This document shows, piece after piece, positions 7,599-15,536 of a DNA stretch of 48,764 nt. The notes under the pieces were generated by a model. That model was not told where the DNA came from. It searched no databases and saw only the letters and a list, made by a program, of their open reading frames with translations. The DNA comes from Streptomyces brasiliensis (GTDB lineage: Bacteria > Actinomycetota > Actinomycetes > Streptomycetales > Streptomycetaceae), in assembly GCF_014647875.1 (NCBI RefSeq), contig NZ_BMQA01000049.1, positions 1-48,764 of the forward strand, in the 5' to 3' direction. The position numbers were made by a program, and so were the translations under genes. Each line of letters opens with the position of its first letter. The first letter of the stretch is position 1.

Positions 7599-8444
7599 TC
7601 AGCCGATACCGAACGCTCCGTCGGGGGGCTCGGGCGACGGAACGGCGTCCTCGTCCTCCACGGGTGCGGCGCCGCCGATGAAGTCCCCCAGCGCCGAGCC
7701 GTGTTCGACCCTCGCCGGGAAGGCGTCGGAGGCGGTGCGGCGAGCGAGGGCTGCCACGTCGAGGGGGTGACGGGAGGCGACGAGCACCGCGTTCCCGAAC
7801 CGGCGGCCGCGCAGCACGCCCGGCTCTGCGATCAGCGCAAGCTCCTCGAACACGGCCGCGAGCGTGGCGAGTTGGGAGCGGAGGAAGGCGAACGGCGCGG
7901 CGTCCGCGAGGTTCGCCAGATAGACGCCGTCGGCACGCAGCACGCGCCGGGCCTCGTGGGCGTAGGCGAGGGTGGTGAGGTGGGCGGGGACCCGGGAGCC
8001 GCCGAAGACGTCGGCGATCAGGACGTCTGCGGAGTCGTCCGGGGCGCTCTCCAGCCAGGCTCGGGCGTCGGCGGTGTGCAGGGCGATCCCGGCCCCGTCG
8101 GGCAGCGGCAGATGCTCGGTGACCAGCGCGAGCAGCGCCCGGTCGGCCTCGACGACGTCCTGCCGTGAACCCGGCCGGGTCGCCGCGACGTACCGGGGCA
8201 GCGTGAGCGCACCCCCGCCGAGGTGCAGCACGTCCAGGGGCCGCCCCGGCTCCCCCACGGCGTCCAGGACGTACCCGAGCCGCCGCGCGTACTCGAACTC
8301 CAGATGCGTCGGCTCGTCCAGATCGACGTACGACTGAGGCGCCCCGTCGACCGTCAGCAGCCAGGCCCGCTCCCGGTCGATGTCTGGCATCAGCTTGGCG
8401 GTTCCGTGATCGACGATCCTGGTCACGGGTATGGGCTCGTCCAC
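7599..8444 (-). CDS. Spermidine synthase-like methyltransferase-fold protein
   Basis: The 281-residue protein has the spermidine-synthase/SAM-dependent fold: VLHLGGGALTLPRYVAATRP is the nucleotide-binding glycine loop, followed by VVEADRALL, ADARAWLESA and ADVLIADVFGGSRVPAHL. The usual polyamine synthase Asp in a DxF-type motif is present, but many Streptomyces homologues of this kind have unknown substrates, so I name only the fold. ATG 8444 is the first start. It is transcribed toward the 6501 gene and follows the patatin gene on the same strand after 43 nt, possibly as an operon. Confidence 0.85.
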   Translation of the reverse strand: MDEPIPVTRIVDHGTAKLMPDIDRERAWLLTVDGAPQSYVDLDEPTHLEFEYARRLGYVLDAVGEPGRPLDVLHLGGGALTLPRYVAATRPGSRQDVVEADRALLALVTEHLPLPDGAGIALHTADARAWLESAPDDSADVLIADVFGGSRVPAHLTTLAYAHEARRVLRADGVYLANLADAAPFAFLRSQLATLAAVFEELALIAEPGVLRGRRFGNAVLVASRHPLDVAALARRTASDAFPARVEHGSALGDFIGGAAPVEDEDAVPSPEPPDGAFGIG

Positions 8445-8487
8445 GGCTCCATTGTGCCGGGCCGAGCGGGGCGGGGGCGCCGGGGCG

Positions 8488-9327
8488 TCAGACCGCCCAC
8501 ACCCGCGTCACCTCTTCGGCATGCGCCGACGCCTGTTCCCGGCCCGACCGGGCTGCCTTTGCCCGTGTCGACGGGTCGAGGGCGTTGGTGCCCATCGCCT
8601 CCCGCGCGGCAGCGGACGGGGTGACGAGGGCGACGTGGGCGCCCCCGGACTCGAGGCGGGCGGCCTGGGCCGCGGGAGAGGCGATCGCGCCGCCGGCTCG
8701 GGTGAGGGGTGCGAGGACGATCACGCGGTCGTATCCCTCGGCGAGGTGGGCGTTGGCGGGTGAGTGGACGCCGCCGTCGGTCCAGTGGCGGCCCTGGACG
8801 GGCCAGGCCGGCCAGACACCCGGCACCGCGCAGCTCGCGGCGACCGCGTCCGTCAGGCTGACGCCGCTGTCCGTGTCGAACACGCTCAGCTCACCCGTGG
8901 CGGTGTCCACCGCCGTGATCCGCAGGGCACGCTCCGGCCAGTCCGTGGAGATGAGACGGCTCTCGATCGCGGCGCGCCGGGCCGCCACGGACGGTGTGCG
9001 GGCCGTGAGGGCCAGACGGCCGATCCTTCGGCCGAACGCCTCGGGGCTGCGGGAGGTCAGCGCGGCCCACATGAGTCCGAAGGTCGCGCCACGGCCTAGC
9101 CGTGCGGGCAACTCGCCCGAGGGGGCTTCGAGTTGACGGTCGTAGACCTCCTTGACCGTGTCGGCGGCCAGGAGCTGCGCGGCGACGGTGGACCCCGCCG
9201 ACGTACCGATCACCACATCGGCGTCCGCCCAGTCGGTCCCGGCCTCGGACAGCCCGTACAGCACACCCGCCGTCCAGCCGATCCCGGCCACACCGCCACC
9301 GCCGAGTACCAGCGCCCGCTTGGTCAT
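8488..9327 (-). CDS. Patatin-like phospholipase
   Basis: A 279-residue lipid acyl hydrolase of the patatin/RssA family. The N-terminus carries the oxyanion loop LVLGGGGVAGIGWTAG (7-22) and the nucleophile elbow GTSAG (41-45, Ser43); the catalytic Asp is in WTDGGVHSPAN near 190. No signal peptide or membrane helix is visible, so it should be cytosolic. The true lipid substrate cannot be told from sequence. It lies downstream of tuf3 on the same strand with a 112-nt gap. Confidence 0.92.
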   Translation of the reverse strand: MTKRALVLGGGGVAGIGWTAGVLYGLSEAGTDWADADVVIGTSAGSTVAAQLLAADTVKEVYDRQLEAPSGELPARLGRGATFGLMWAALTSRSPEAFGRRIGRLALTARTPSVAARRAAIESRLISTDWPERALRITAVDTATGELSVFDTDSGVSLTDAVAASCAVPGVWPAWPVQGRHWTDGGVHSPANAHLAEGYDRVIVLAPLTRAGGAIASPAAQAARLESGGAHVALVTPSAAAREAMGTNALDPSTRAKAARSGREQASAHAEEVTRVWAV

Positions 9328-9439
9328 CCTGTCCCCCGACTCCTTCGCCTGCCATGTGTGCGATCAAGTCTGACGCACGGCACCGACAACAGGCTCCGCC
9401 GGCACCCGCCCCGGTGTGGGGGCGGGCACCGACGGCCGT

Positions 9440-10609
9440 TCAGCCGACGGAGGTCACGGTGCCCGCGCCGACCGTCCGGCCGCCCTCGCGGATCGCGAAG
9501 CCGAGGCCGGGCTCCAGGGGCACCTCGCGGCCCAGCTCCACGGTCATGGCGACCGTGTCACCGGGCCGCGCGACCGCCGTCCCGCCGAGGTCGACGTCCC
9601 CGACCACGTCCGCGGTGCGGATGTAGAACTGCGGCCGGTAACCGGTGGACACCGGGGTCGTCCGGCCGCCCTCCCGCGCCGCCAGGACGTACACGCGCGC
9701 GGTGAAGCGGCGGCTCGGCTTGACGCTGCCCGGCGCCGCCACGACGTGACCGCGCCGCACGGCGTCCCGCGGCACCCCGCGCAGCAGCAGCGCCACGTTG
9801 TCGCCCGCCTGCGCCTCCGCCATGGGCTTGCCGAAGGTCTCCAGGCCGGTGACGACGGTCTCGAGACCGGCGCCGAGCACCTCGACCCGGTCGCCGACCC
9901 GGATCGTGCCGCGCTCGACCGCGCCGGTGACGACCGTGCCCCGGCCGGTGATGGTGAGCACGTTCTCGACGGGCAGCAGGAACGGCGCGTCCAGGTACCG
10001 CTCCGGCATGGGCACGTAGGTGTCCACCGCGTCGAGCAGCGCCTCGATGGACGCCGTCCAGCGCGGGTCCCCTTCCAGGGCCTTGAGTCCGGAGACCCGT
10101 ACGACGGGGACGGAGTCGCCGCCGTAGCCCTGTGCCGTGAGGAGTTCGCGGACCTCCAGTTCGACGAGGTCGGTCAGTTCCTCGTCGCCCGCGTCGGCCT
10201 TGTTGAGGGCGACGACGATGTGGTCGACACCCACCTGCCGGGCGAGCAGGACGTGTTCGGACGTCTGGGGCATGATCCCGTCGAGCGCGGAGACGACGAG
10301 GATCGCCCCGTCGAGTTGCGCGGCGCCGGTGACCATGTTCTTGACATAGTCGGCGTGGCCCGGCATGTCCACGTGCGCGTAGTGCCGGGTGTCGGTCTCG
10401 TACTCCACGTGCGCGATGTTGATGGTGATACCGCGCGCGGCCTCCTCCGGGGCCCGGTCGATGCGGTCGAAGGGCACGAACGTGCCGGTCCCGCGCTCGG
10501 CCAGCACCTTGGTGATGGCGGCGGTCAGAGTGGTCTTGCCGTGGTCGACGTGGCCCATCGTGCCGATGTTGAGATGCGGCTTGGTGCGCACGTACGCCGT
10601 CTTGGGCAT
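9440..10609 (-). CDS. tuf3: Divergent second elongation factor Tu (EF-Tu3)
   Basis: A GTPase of 389 residues that would deliver aminoacyl-tRNA to the ribosome. GTP-binding motifs are intact: GHVDHGKT (19-26), RGITI (59-63), DMPGH (81-85) and NKAD (136-139). Typical EF-Tu has DCPGH, so Cys is replaced by Met here; the switch I region (FVPFDRIDRAPEEAARG) also differs from the usual form. The gene stands alone, not in the str operon with rpsL and fusA, so it is the extra tuf of Streptomyces. From memory, EF-Tu3 of S. ramocissimus resists several EF-Tu antibiotics and S. coelicolor tuf3 responds positively to ppGpp; whether this holds here is inference. GAGGT lies 6 nt before the ATG. Confidence 0.95.
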   Translation of the reverse strand: MPKTAYVRTKPHLNIGTMGHVDHGKTTLTAAITKVLAERGTGTFVPFDRIDRAPEEAARGITINIAHVEYETDTRHYAHVDMPGHADYVKNMVTGAAQLDGAILVVSALDGIMPQTSEHVLLARQVGVDHIVVALNKADAGDEELTDLVELEVRELLTAQGYGGDSVPVVRVSGLKALEGDPRWTASIEALLDAVDTYVPMPERYLDAPFLLPVENVLTITGRGTVVTGAVERGTIRVGDRVEVLGAGLETVVTGLETFGKPMAEAQAGDNVALLLRGVPRDAVRRGHVVAAPGSVKPSRRFTARVYVLAAREGGRTTPVSTGYRPQFYIRTADVVGDVDLGGTAVARPGDTVAMTVELGREVPLEPGLGFAIREGGRTVGAGTVTSVG

Positions 10610-10646
10610 GGCTGTACCTCGAAGCGTCGTGAGTGATGACGCGGAC

Positions 10647-10698
10647 CCCGGATCGTCCGGCCGACCCTCCCCCTGCGGGGTCCGCCGGACGATCCGGG
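10647..10698 (-). terminator. 15-bp hairpin in the tuf3 leader (attenuator-like)
   Basis: Perfect arms CCCGGATCGTCCGGC (10647-10661) and its complement (10684-10698) enclose a 22-nt loop that itself can fold as CCCCGCAGGGG. It lies 37 nt upstream of the tuf3 start, so it would form inside the transcript leader. A hairpin this strong could act as an attenuator or as a processing/stability element. No U-run follows. Confidence 0.55.
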
Positions 10699-10703
10699 AA
10701 GGG

Positions 10704-10817
10704 TCAGCTTCGGGCGCCGTCGACGGTGGCCACGATGATCACGGCGGCAGCCTTCGGGGCATCCGCGACTGCGGATGCTGCGAGGACGAAGGCGTGCCGG
10801 AACATGAGGCCGATCAT
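10704..10817 (-). CDS. Possible leader peptide of tuf3 (37 or 33 aa)
   Basis: The frame starts MIGLMFRHAFVL (ATG 10817, or the inner ATG at 10805) and ends VATVDGARS. About a third of the residues are Ala, third positions are mostly G or C, and the stop lies 5 nt before the 15-bp hairpin. An inner stem (GCATCCGC/GCGGATGC, 10759-10778, with flanking GCCTTCG/CGAAGGC) lies inside the frame. No good Shine-Dalgarno is visible, so it may be chance. Confidence 0.25.
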   Translation of the reverse strand: MIGLMFRHAFVLAASAVADAPKAAAVIIVATVDGARS

Positions 10818-10946
10818 CGCCGACGGGTCGTCACACGTCGAATGGTTTTCCGCGGCCCCGGCGGTACTCCGGCCGGACCCACGGCTGTTGCGGTCGTGAG
10901 ACGGTCCGTACGGCGATCGGTCATGTTCGTCGGTTAGTGTCGCTGA

Positions 10947-11729
10947 ATGCTCGATGCCAACCGCTCTGGCACCGCCACGGCCTCTCCCCGGGCCGCCGCC
11001 ACGGAGCTCGCCGTCGCCGTCCCCACGGCGGACCCCGTCCCGTCCCCGCGCGCGGGCTTCGCGACGCGCTGCACGCGCGTGTTGCTGTCACCCTGGGCGC
11101 GTCTCGTACTGCTGGTGGTCATCCTCGCGGGCGCCGCCTCGACCGTGCTGCTCTTCGAGCCGCAGCGGCTGCTCACCCACGGCTGGCCGCCGCAGCTCGG
11201 CGGAGCAGCGGCGGCGCTGGTGTTCGCGGTGGCGTACGGGCTGTGCTCGGTGGCGTTCGTCCCGCGTCCGCTGATGAGCCTGGCGGCCGGCGCCCTCTTC
11301 GGTTCCGAGCTGGGCCTCGCCGCGTCACTGACCGGCACCGTGCTCGGCGCCGCCGCCTCCTTCGGCCTGGGCCGGGCCCTTGGCCAGGACGCCCTGCGCC
11401 CGCTGCTGCGCGGCCGCTGGCTGAAGGCGGCCGACGTGCAGCTCAGCCGGCACGCCTTCCGTTCGATGATGGCGGCGCGGCTGTTCCCCGGGGTGCCGTT
11501 CTGGGCGGCGAACTACTGCGCGGCCGTCTCCCGGATGCACTGGCTGCCGTTCCTGCTGGCGACGGCGCTCGGCTCGATCCCGAACACCGCCGCCTACGTC
11601 GTCGCGGGCGCCCGTGCCGCCGCGCCGACATCGCCCGCCTTCCTGATCGCGCTGGCCTTCATCGCCGTACCGGCGCTGGCGGGCGCGGTGGTGGCCTGGC
11701 GCAAGCGCCACCACCTGCGACCGCGCTGA
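10947..11729 (+). CDS. TVP38/TMEM64 (VTT/DedA-like) membrane protein
   Basis: A 260-residue integral membrane protein with an N-terminal cytosolic stretch of 50 residues. The family core is FVPRPLMSLAAGALFG, then LGRALGQDALRPLL, then RLFPGVPFWAANYCAAVSRM, and several hydrophobic helices to the end (RKRHHLRPR tail). VTT proteins are linked to lipid handling at the membrane in other organisms; no substrate can be read here. A leaderless start is likely (TAGTGT 6 nt upstream). It is divergent from tuf3 and convergent with the thiolase gene (5 nt apart). Confidence 0.88.
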   Translation: MLDANRSGTATASPRAAATELAVAVPTADPVPSPRAGFATRCTRVLLSPWARLVLLVVILAGAASTVLLFEPQRLLTHGWPPQLGGAAAALVFAVAYGLCSVAFVPRPLMSLAAGALFGSELGLAASLTGTVLGAAASFGLGRALGQDALRPLLRGRWLKAADVQLSRHAFRSMMAARLFPGVPFWAANYCAAVSRMHWLPFLLATALGSIPNTAAYVVAGARAAAPTSPAFLIALAFIAVPALAGAVVAWRKRHHLRPR

Positions 11730-11734
11730 GCCAC

Positions 11735-12904
11735 TCAGACGGCTTCCAGCACCATCGCGTTGGCGAGTCCGCCCGCCTCGCACATGGTCTGGAGGGCGTA
11801 GCGGGCGCCGCGCCCGCGCATCGCATGGACCAGGGTGGTGGTCAGCCGGGTGCCACTGGCGCCCAGCGGATGGCCGAGGGCGATCGCGCCGCCGTGCACG
11901 TTGACCTTGGCGAGATCGGCGCCGGTCTCCTGCTGCCAGGCCAGGACGACGCTGGAGAAGGCCTCGTTGACCTCGAACAGGTCGATGTCGTCGAGGCGCA
12001 GGTTCGCCCGGCGCAGCACCTTCTCCGTGGCGGGGACGACGCCGGTGAGCATCAGCAGGGGGTCCGAGCCGGTGACGGCGAAGCTGTGCAGGCGGGCGAG
12101 CGGGCGCAGGCCGAGGCGTTCCGCGGTCTCGCCGGAGGTGATCAGGACGGCCGAGGCGCCGTCGTTGATCGGGCTGGCGTTGCCGGCGGTGACGTTCCAC
12201 TCGATCTGCGGGAAGCGCTCGGCGAATCCGGGGTCGTAGTAGGCGGGCTTGAGGCCGGCCAGGATCTCGGGGGTGCTGCCGGGCCGCACGCACTCGTCGC
12301 GCGTGACGCCCTCCAGGGGCGCGACCTCGGCGTCGAACAGGCCGGCGTCCCAGGCGGCGGCCGCCTTCCGGTGCGAGGAGACGGCGAAGGCGTCCAACCG
12401 GTCGCGGGTGATGGACCACTTGGCCGCGATGAGTTCGGCACTGATGCCCTGCGGGACGAGGCCCTCGGGGTAGCGGCCGGCGACTCCGGGGCCGAAGGGG
12501 TCCTTGCCCGCGGGCACGTTCGACCACATCGGCACGCGGCTCATCGACTCGACGCCGCACGCGACCACGAGGTCGTACGCGCCCGACATCACGCCCTGGG
12601 CGGCGAAGTGCACGGCCTGCTGGGACGAGCCGCACTGACGGTCCACGGTGGTCGCGGGGACGGTCTCGGGGAAGCCCGCGGACAGCACGGCGTACCGGGT
12701 GATGTTCATGGCCTGTTCGCCGACCTGGTCGACGGTGCCGCCGATGACGTCGTCGATCAGGGCCGGGTCGACACCGGAACGCTCGACGAGGGTGCGCAGG
12801 GTGTGCGCGAGGAGTTCCACGGGGTGGACGTGCGCCAGGGCGCCGTTCGGCTTGCCCTTGCCGATGGGGGTGCGTACGGCTTCGACGATTACTGCGTCAC
12901 GCAT
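11735..12904 (-). CDS. Thiolase (acetyl-CoA C-acyltransferase)
   Basis: A 389-residue thiolase that condenses or cleaves acyl-CoA thioesters. The nucleophile is Cys91 in DRQCGSSQQA; the C-terminal active site GGAIALGHPLGASG carries the His; the last catalytic Cys is in MCEAGGLANA (most relatives have CIGGG, so this loop is slightly atypical). NEAF is also present. ATG 12904 follows a perfect AAGGAGG; a longer start would run over that ribosome binding site. It is divergently transcribed from the HxlR regulator, whose palindromic site lies in the shared 127-bp gap, so the regulator may control it. Confidence 0.95.
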   Translation of the reverse strand: MRDAVIVEAVRTPIGKGKPNGALAHVHPVELLAHTLRTLVERSGVDPALIDDVIGGTVDQVGEQAMNITRYAVLSAGFPETVPATTVDRQCGSSQQAVHFAAQGVMSGAYDLVVACGVESMSRVPMWSNVPAGKDPFGPGVAGRYPEGLVPQGISAELIAAKWSITRDRLDAFAVSSHRKAAAAWDAGLFDAEVAPLEGVTRDECVRPGSTPEILAGLKPAYYDPGFAERFPQIEWNVTAGNASPINDGASAVLITSGETAERLGLRPLARLHSFAVTGSDPLLMLTGVVPATEKVLRRANLRLDDIDLFEVNEAFSSVVLAWQQETGADLAKVNVHGGAIALGHPLGASGTRLTTTLVHAMRGRGARYALQTMCEAGGLANAMVLEAV

Positions 12905-12996
12905 GGTGCCGGCCTCCTTGGCCACGGGGGCGATCTTCCGGCCGCCCGACGCGATTACCGGTGAGTAGGAAATCCGAACTCACCATAACTCCATCA

Positions 12997-13011
12997 GTTT
13001 GAAAATCAAAC
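12997..13011. promoter_or_regulatory. Palindromic operator between thiolase and HxlR genes
   Basis: GTTTGA-AAA-TCAAAC is a perfect 6-bp inverted repeat, AT-rich in a GC-rich genome, 7 nt before the predicted -10 box of the HxlR gene. HxlR/winged-helix dimers bind such sites. Confidence 0.6.
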
Positions 13012-13018
13012 CCTCCTT

Positions 13019-13024
13019 TAGACT
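13019..13024 (+). promoter_or_regulatory. -10 box for a leaderless HxlR transcript
   Basis: TAGACT ends 7 nt before ATG 13032, so transcription would begin at or next to the start codon. The palindrome overlaps the -35 side (TTGAAA at 12999-13004, 14 nt away). Confidence 0.5.
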
Positions 13025-13031
13025 GGGCGCC

Positions 13032-13502
13032 ATGGCCGCCATGAAAGACCCGCGCCCCTGCTCCATCGCCGACGCCCTCGCGCTCGTCGGCGAGAAGTAC
13101 TCGCTGCTGGTCCTGCGCGAGGTCTGCCTGGGCAACGGCCGCTTCGACCAGCTGGTCCGCAACATCGGCGCGCCGCGCGACATCCTGGCCACCCGGCTGC
13201 GCCGGCTCGTCGACGCCGGGATCCTCACGAAGCGCGCCTACAGCGAACGCCCGCAGCGCTTCGAGTACCGGCCCACTCAGGCGGGTCTGGAGCTGGAACC
13301 TGTCCTGATCACCCTGATGGCCTGGGGTGACCGTCATCTCCACGCGGACGACGAGCGCCCCATGGTGATCGAGCACGCCTGCGGCAACGAGCTGCTCCCG
13401 GTCCTCACCTGCGCCGTCTGTGGCGACCCCGTACGCCACGAGGACCTGACCTCCCACCCGCAGGCCCCGGGCTGGACGGTCCGCGGCCCGGCCGCCGCGT
13501 AA
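13032..13502 (+). CDS. HxlR family transcriptional regulator
   Basis: A 156-residue winged-helix protein. The HxlR core is PCSIADALALVGEKYSLLVL, then REVCLGNGRFDQLVRNIGAP and ILATRLRRLVDAGILTKRAY, with the wing SERPQRFEYRPTQAG. The C-terminal part has a CAVCGD pair that might bind a metal or sense redox state, as in some HxlR-like proteins (inference). ATG 13032 is chosen from the -10 box 7 nt upstream; an upstream ATG would lie inside the operator. Likely target: the divergent thiolase gene and itself. Confidence 0.92.
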   Translation: MAAMKDPRPCSIADALALVGEKYSLLVLREVCLGNGRFDQLVRNIGAPRDILATRLRRLVDAGILTKRAYSERPQRFEYRPTQAGLELEPVLITLMAWGDRHLHADDERPMVIEHACGNELLPVLTCAVCGDPVRHEDLTSHPQAPGWTVRGPAAA

Positions 13503-13634
13503 CACCGGCCGGGCCGCGCGCGGGCGCGAACCCCTGTGTCGGGCCCGTCTCACCGGGACGCTACGCTGCCCCCCAGCGCACATGATCAGCACATATCCCG
13601 GTTTCCCCGATCAGCACTTGGACGCCTCACCTTC

Positions 13635-14510
13635 ATGTCTTGGTTTGAATCCCTCGTCCTCGGACTCGTCCAGGGGCTGACCGAGTTCCTCCCCGTCTCC
13701 TCCAGCGCCCATCTGCGGCTGACCGCCGCCTTCTCGGGCTGGAAGGATCCGGGTTCCGCCTTCACCGCGATCACCCAGATAGGCACCGAGACCGCGGTAC
13801 TGATCTACTTCCGCAAGGACATCAGCCGGATCGTCTCGGCCTGGTTCCGGTCGCTGTTCGACAAGGCGATGCGGCAGGACCATGACGCACAGATGGGCTG
13901 GCTGGTGATCGTCGGCTCGATCCCGATCGGTCTGCTGGGCGTGACACTCAAGGACCAGATCGAGGGGCCGTTCCGGGATCTGCGCATCACCGCGACCATG
14001 CTGATCGTCGTCGGCGTCGTCATAGGCATCGCGGACCGGCTGGCGGCGCGCGACGAGACGGGCGGCCGGCACCGCGCGCCCAAGCAGCGCAAGTCCCTGC
14101 AGGACCTGGGCGTGAAGGACGGTCTGATCTACGGCCTCTGCCAGGCCTGCGCGCTCGTCCCGGGCGTCTCCCGTTCCGGCGCCACGATCAGCGGCGGTCT
14201 GTTCATGGGCTACCGGCGCGAGGCCGCCGCACGCTACTCCTTCCTGCTCGCCATTCCGGCCGTACTCGCCTCCGGGGTCTTCGAGTTGAAGGACGCGATG
14301 GAGAGCGACCATGTCGCGTGGGGGCCGACGCTCTTCGCCACGGTGATCGCCTTCGCCTCCGGGTACGCGGTCATCGCGTGGTTCATGAAGTGGATCTCCA
14401 ACAAGAGCTTCATGCCGTTCGTGTGGTACCGCATCGCCCTCGGCATCGTCATCATCGCGCTGGTCACGGCGGGCGTACTGAGCCCCCACGCGGCCGAGTC
14501 GGCGAACTGA
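13635..14510 (+). CDS. uppP: Undecaprenyl-diphosphatase
   Basis: A 291-residue membrane phosphatase that recycles undecaprenyl diphosphate for cell-wall synthesis; it confers bacitracin resistance when overexpressed in other bacteria. Signature motifs are QGLTEFLPVSSSAH (13-26, with the catalytic Glu) and PGVSRSGAT (about 175-183), plus seven or eight hydrophobic helices. ATG 13635 begins right at the first family helix. Two 9-bp direct repeats, GATCAGCAC at 13584 and 13609, lie just upstream and could be regulatory. The protein is somewhat longer than usual because of a charged cytosolic loop near 140-160. Confidence 0.95.
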   Translation: MSWFESLVLGLVQGLTEFLPVSSSAHLRLTAAFSGWKDPGSAFTAITQIGTETAVLIYFRKDISRIVSAWFRSLFDKAMRQDHDAQMGWLVIVGSIPIGLLGVTLKDQIEGPFRDLRITATMLIVVGVVIGIADRLAARDETGGRHRAPKQRKSLQDLGVKDGLIYGLCQACALVPGVSRSGATISGGLFMGYRREAAARYSFLLAIPAVLASGVFELKDAMESDHVAWGPTLFATVIAFASGYAVIAWFMKWISNKSFMPFVWYRIALGIVIIALVTAGVLSPHAAESAN

Positions 14511-14754
14511 CGGACCCAGCCGGAAGCCCGTGCGGTTTCGGACATCTCCGGTGCGCCGGATGACGTGCACCTGGACGCCGTACTCCCGGCACTGCCCGCT
14601 CTCCCCGTGGGGCATATGCCACCTGGCCTGGGCCGACCGGGGACGTCCCGGGCGGGCGGCGCAGCCTGCCGTGCCGTAGGCGGTGACCGACCCCATGCAG
14701 TGCGCGTAGCGGTGCGGTAGCGCAGTGTCAGTGCTTGCCCCTACGCTTGTGGGC

Positions 14755-14934
14755 ATGTCCCCCGATTCCGACCCCCCTGGTTCCGTGCGGTCTGCTGCCG
14801 AGGTGAACGAGCAGATCCGGGCGCTGTGGCTGCGTGCGGGCGGGTACCTCTCGGCCCAGGACCACGCGGAGTACGAGCTGTTGGTGATCGAGTGGGCCGA
14901 GGCGATTCGCAGCGAGATCATCGAGGCGGCCTGA
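14755..14934 (+). CDS. Small conserved protein (59 aa)
   Basis: An acidic, helical protein: EVNEQIRALWLRAGGYLSAQ and EYELLVIEWAEAIRSEIIEA. I do not know a named domain, though short proteins of this look are common in Streptomyces. TACGCT (14742-14747) lies 7 nt before ATG 14755, indicating a leaderless transcript. It ends 8 nt before the kinase gene and is probably co-transcribed with it. Confidence 0.75.
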   Translation: MSPDSDPPGSVRSAAEVNEQIRALWLRAGGYLSAQDHAEYELLVIEWAEAIRSEIIEAA

Positions 14935-14942
14935 GCCGCTGC

Positions 14943-15512
14943 ATGGAGCACCTGAGCCGTGTGCCCGAGCGCCGCGGGCTGATCATCTTCCTGAACGGCA
15001 CGTCGAGTTCGGGCAAGTCGAGCATCGCGACCGAGCTGTTGAACGTCCTGGACGAACCGTACTTCCACATGTCGGCCGACATGTTCCACGCGATCCGCAG
15101 CCGCCGGGAATTCCCCGCGCACCGGCTCGACGAGATCCTGCACCGCACCTGGCACGGCTTCCACCGTGCCGTCGCCGGGATGGCCGCCGCCGGGAACAAC
15201 GTCGTCATGGACCATGTCCTCAGCGCGGACTGGCGGTTGACGGACTGCCTGGATCTGTTCGACCCGCGGGACGTCGTCTTCGTCGGCGTGCGCTGCCCGC
15301 TCGCGGAGCTGGAGCGCCGGGAGCGTGAGCGCGGCGACCGGCCCGGCGGACTCGCCGCACGCCAGCTGAAGCAGGCCCACGCCCAGGGGGTGTACGACAT
15401 CGAGTGCGACACCAGCCGGGCCGATCCGGCGCAGTGCGCGCGCAGGATCAGGGACTTCCTGCCCGACCGCCCGAGCCCCACGGCCTTCGAGCGCCTGCGC
15501 GCCGGCGGCTGA
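14943..15512 (+). CDS. Chloramphenicol phosphotransferase-like kinase
   Basis: A 189-residue P-loop kinase of the CPT family, which in S. venezuelae phosphorylates chloramphenicol. Walker A is GTSSSGKS (19-26); the Asp equivalent to the CPT catalytic Asp lies in MSADMFHAI (about 46); VFVGVRCPLAELERRERERG is the typical CPT lid region. Many CPT homologues act on unknown substrates, so resistance is only a possibility. ATG 14943 follows the 59-aa gene by 8 nt; no strong Shine-Dalgarno is visible and a later GTG exists. Confidence 0.88.
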   Translation: MEHLSRVPERRGLIIFLNGTSSSGKSSIATELLNVLDEPYFHMSADMFHAIRSRREFPAHRLDEILHRTWHGFHRAVAGMAAAGNNVVMDHVLSADWRLTDCLDLFDPRDVVFVGVRCPLAELERRERERGDRPGGLAARQLKQAHAQGVYDIECDTSRADPAQCARRIRDFLPDRPSPTAFERLRAGG

Positions 15513-15536
15513 AGGCCCTGTTCCCCACCGCCACCG

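Larger units (their letters stand above)
10610..10946. other. Structured intergenic leader of tuf3 and promoter region of the VTT gene
   Basis: This 337-bp gap between divergent genes holds two inverted repeats listed separately, a short minus-strand ORF that ends 5 nt before the larger hairpin, and, on the plus strand, TAGTGT (10935-10940) 6 nt before the ATG of the 10947 gene, a likely leaderless start. Confidence 0.5.

Noticed and set aside
14511..14754. Possible small gene between uppP and the 59-aa gene
   Set aside because: A minus-strand frame starting at 14696 reads on into uppP without its own stop and has no recognisable motif; nothing else is supported in this gap.
13611..15380. 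Long minus-strand reading frame across uppP and the CPT gene
   Set aside because: It is antisense to two clear genes and has no domain; long shadow frames are expected at this GC content.
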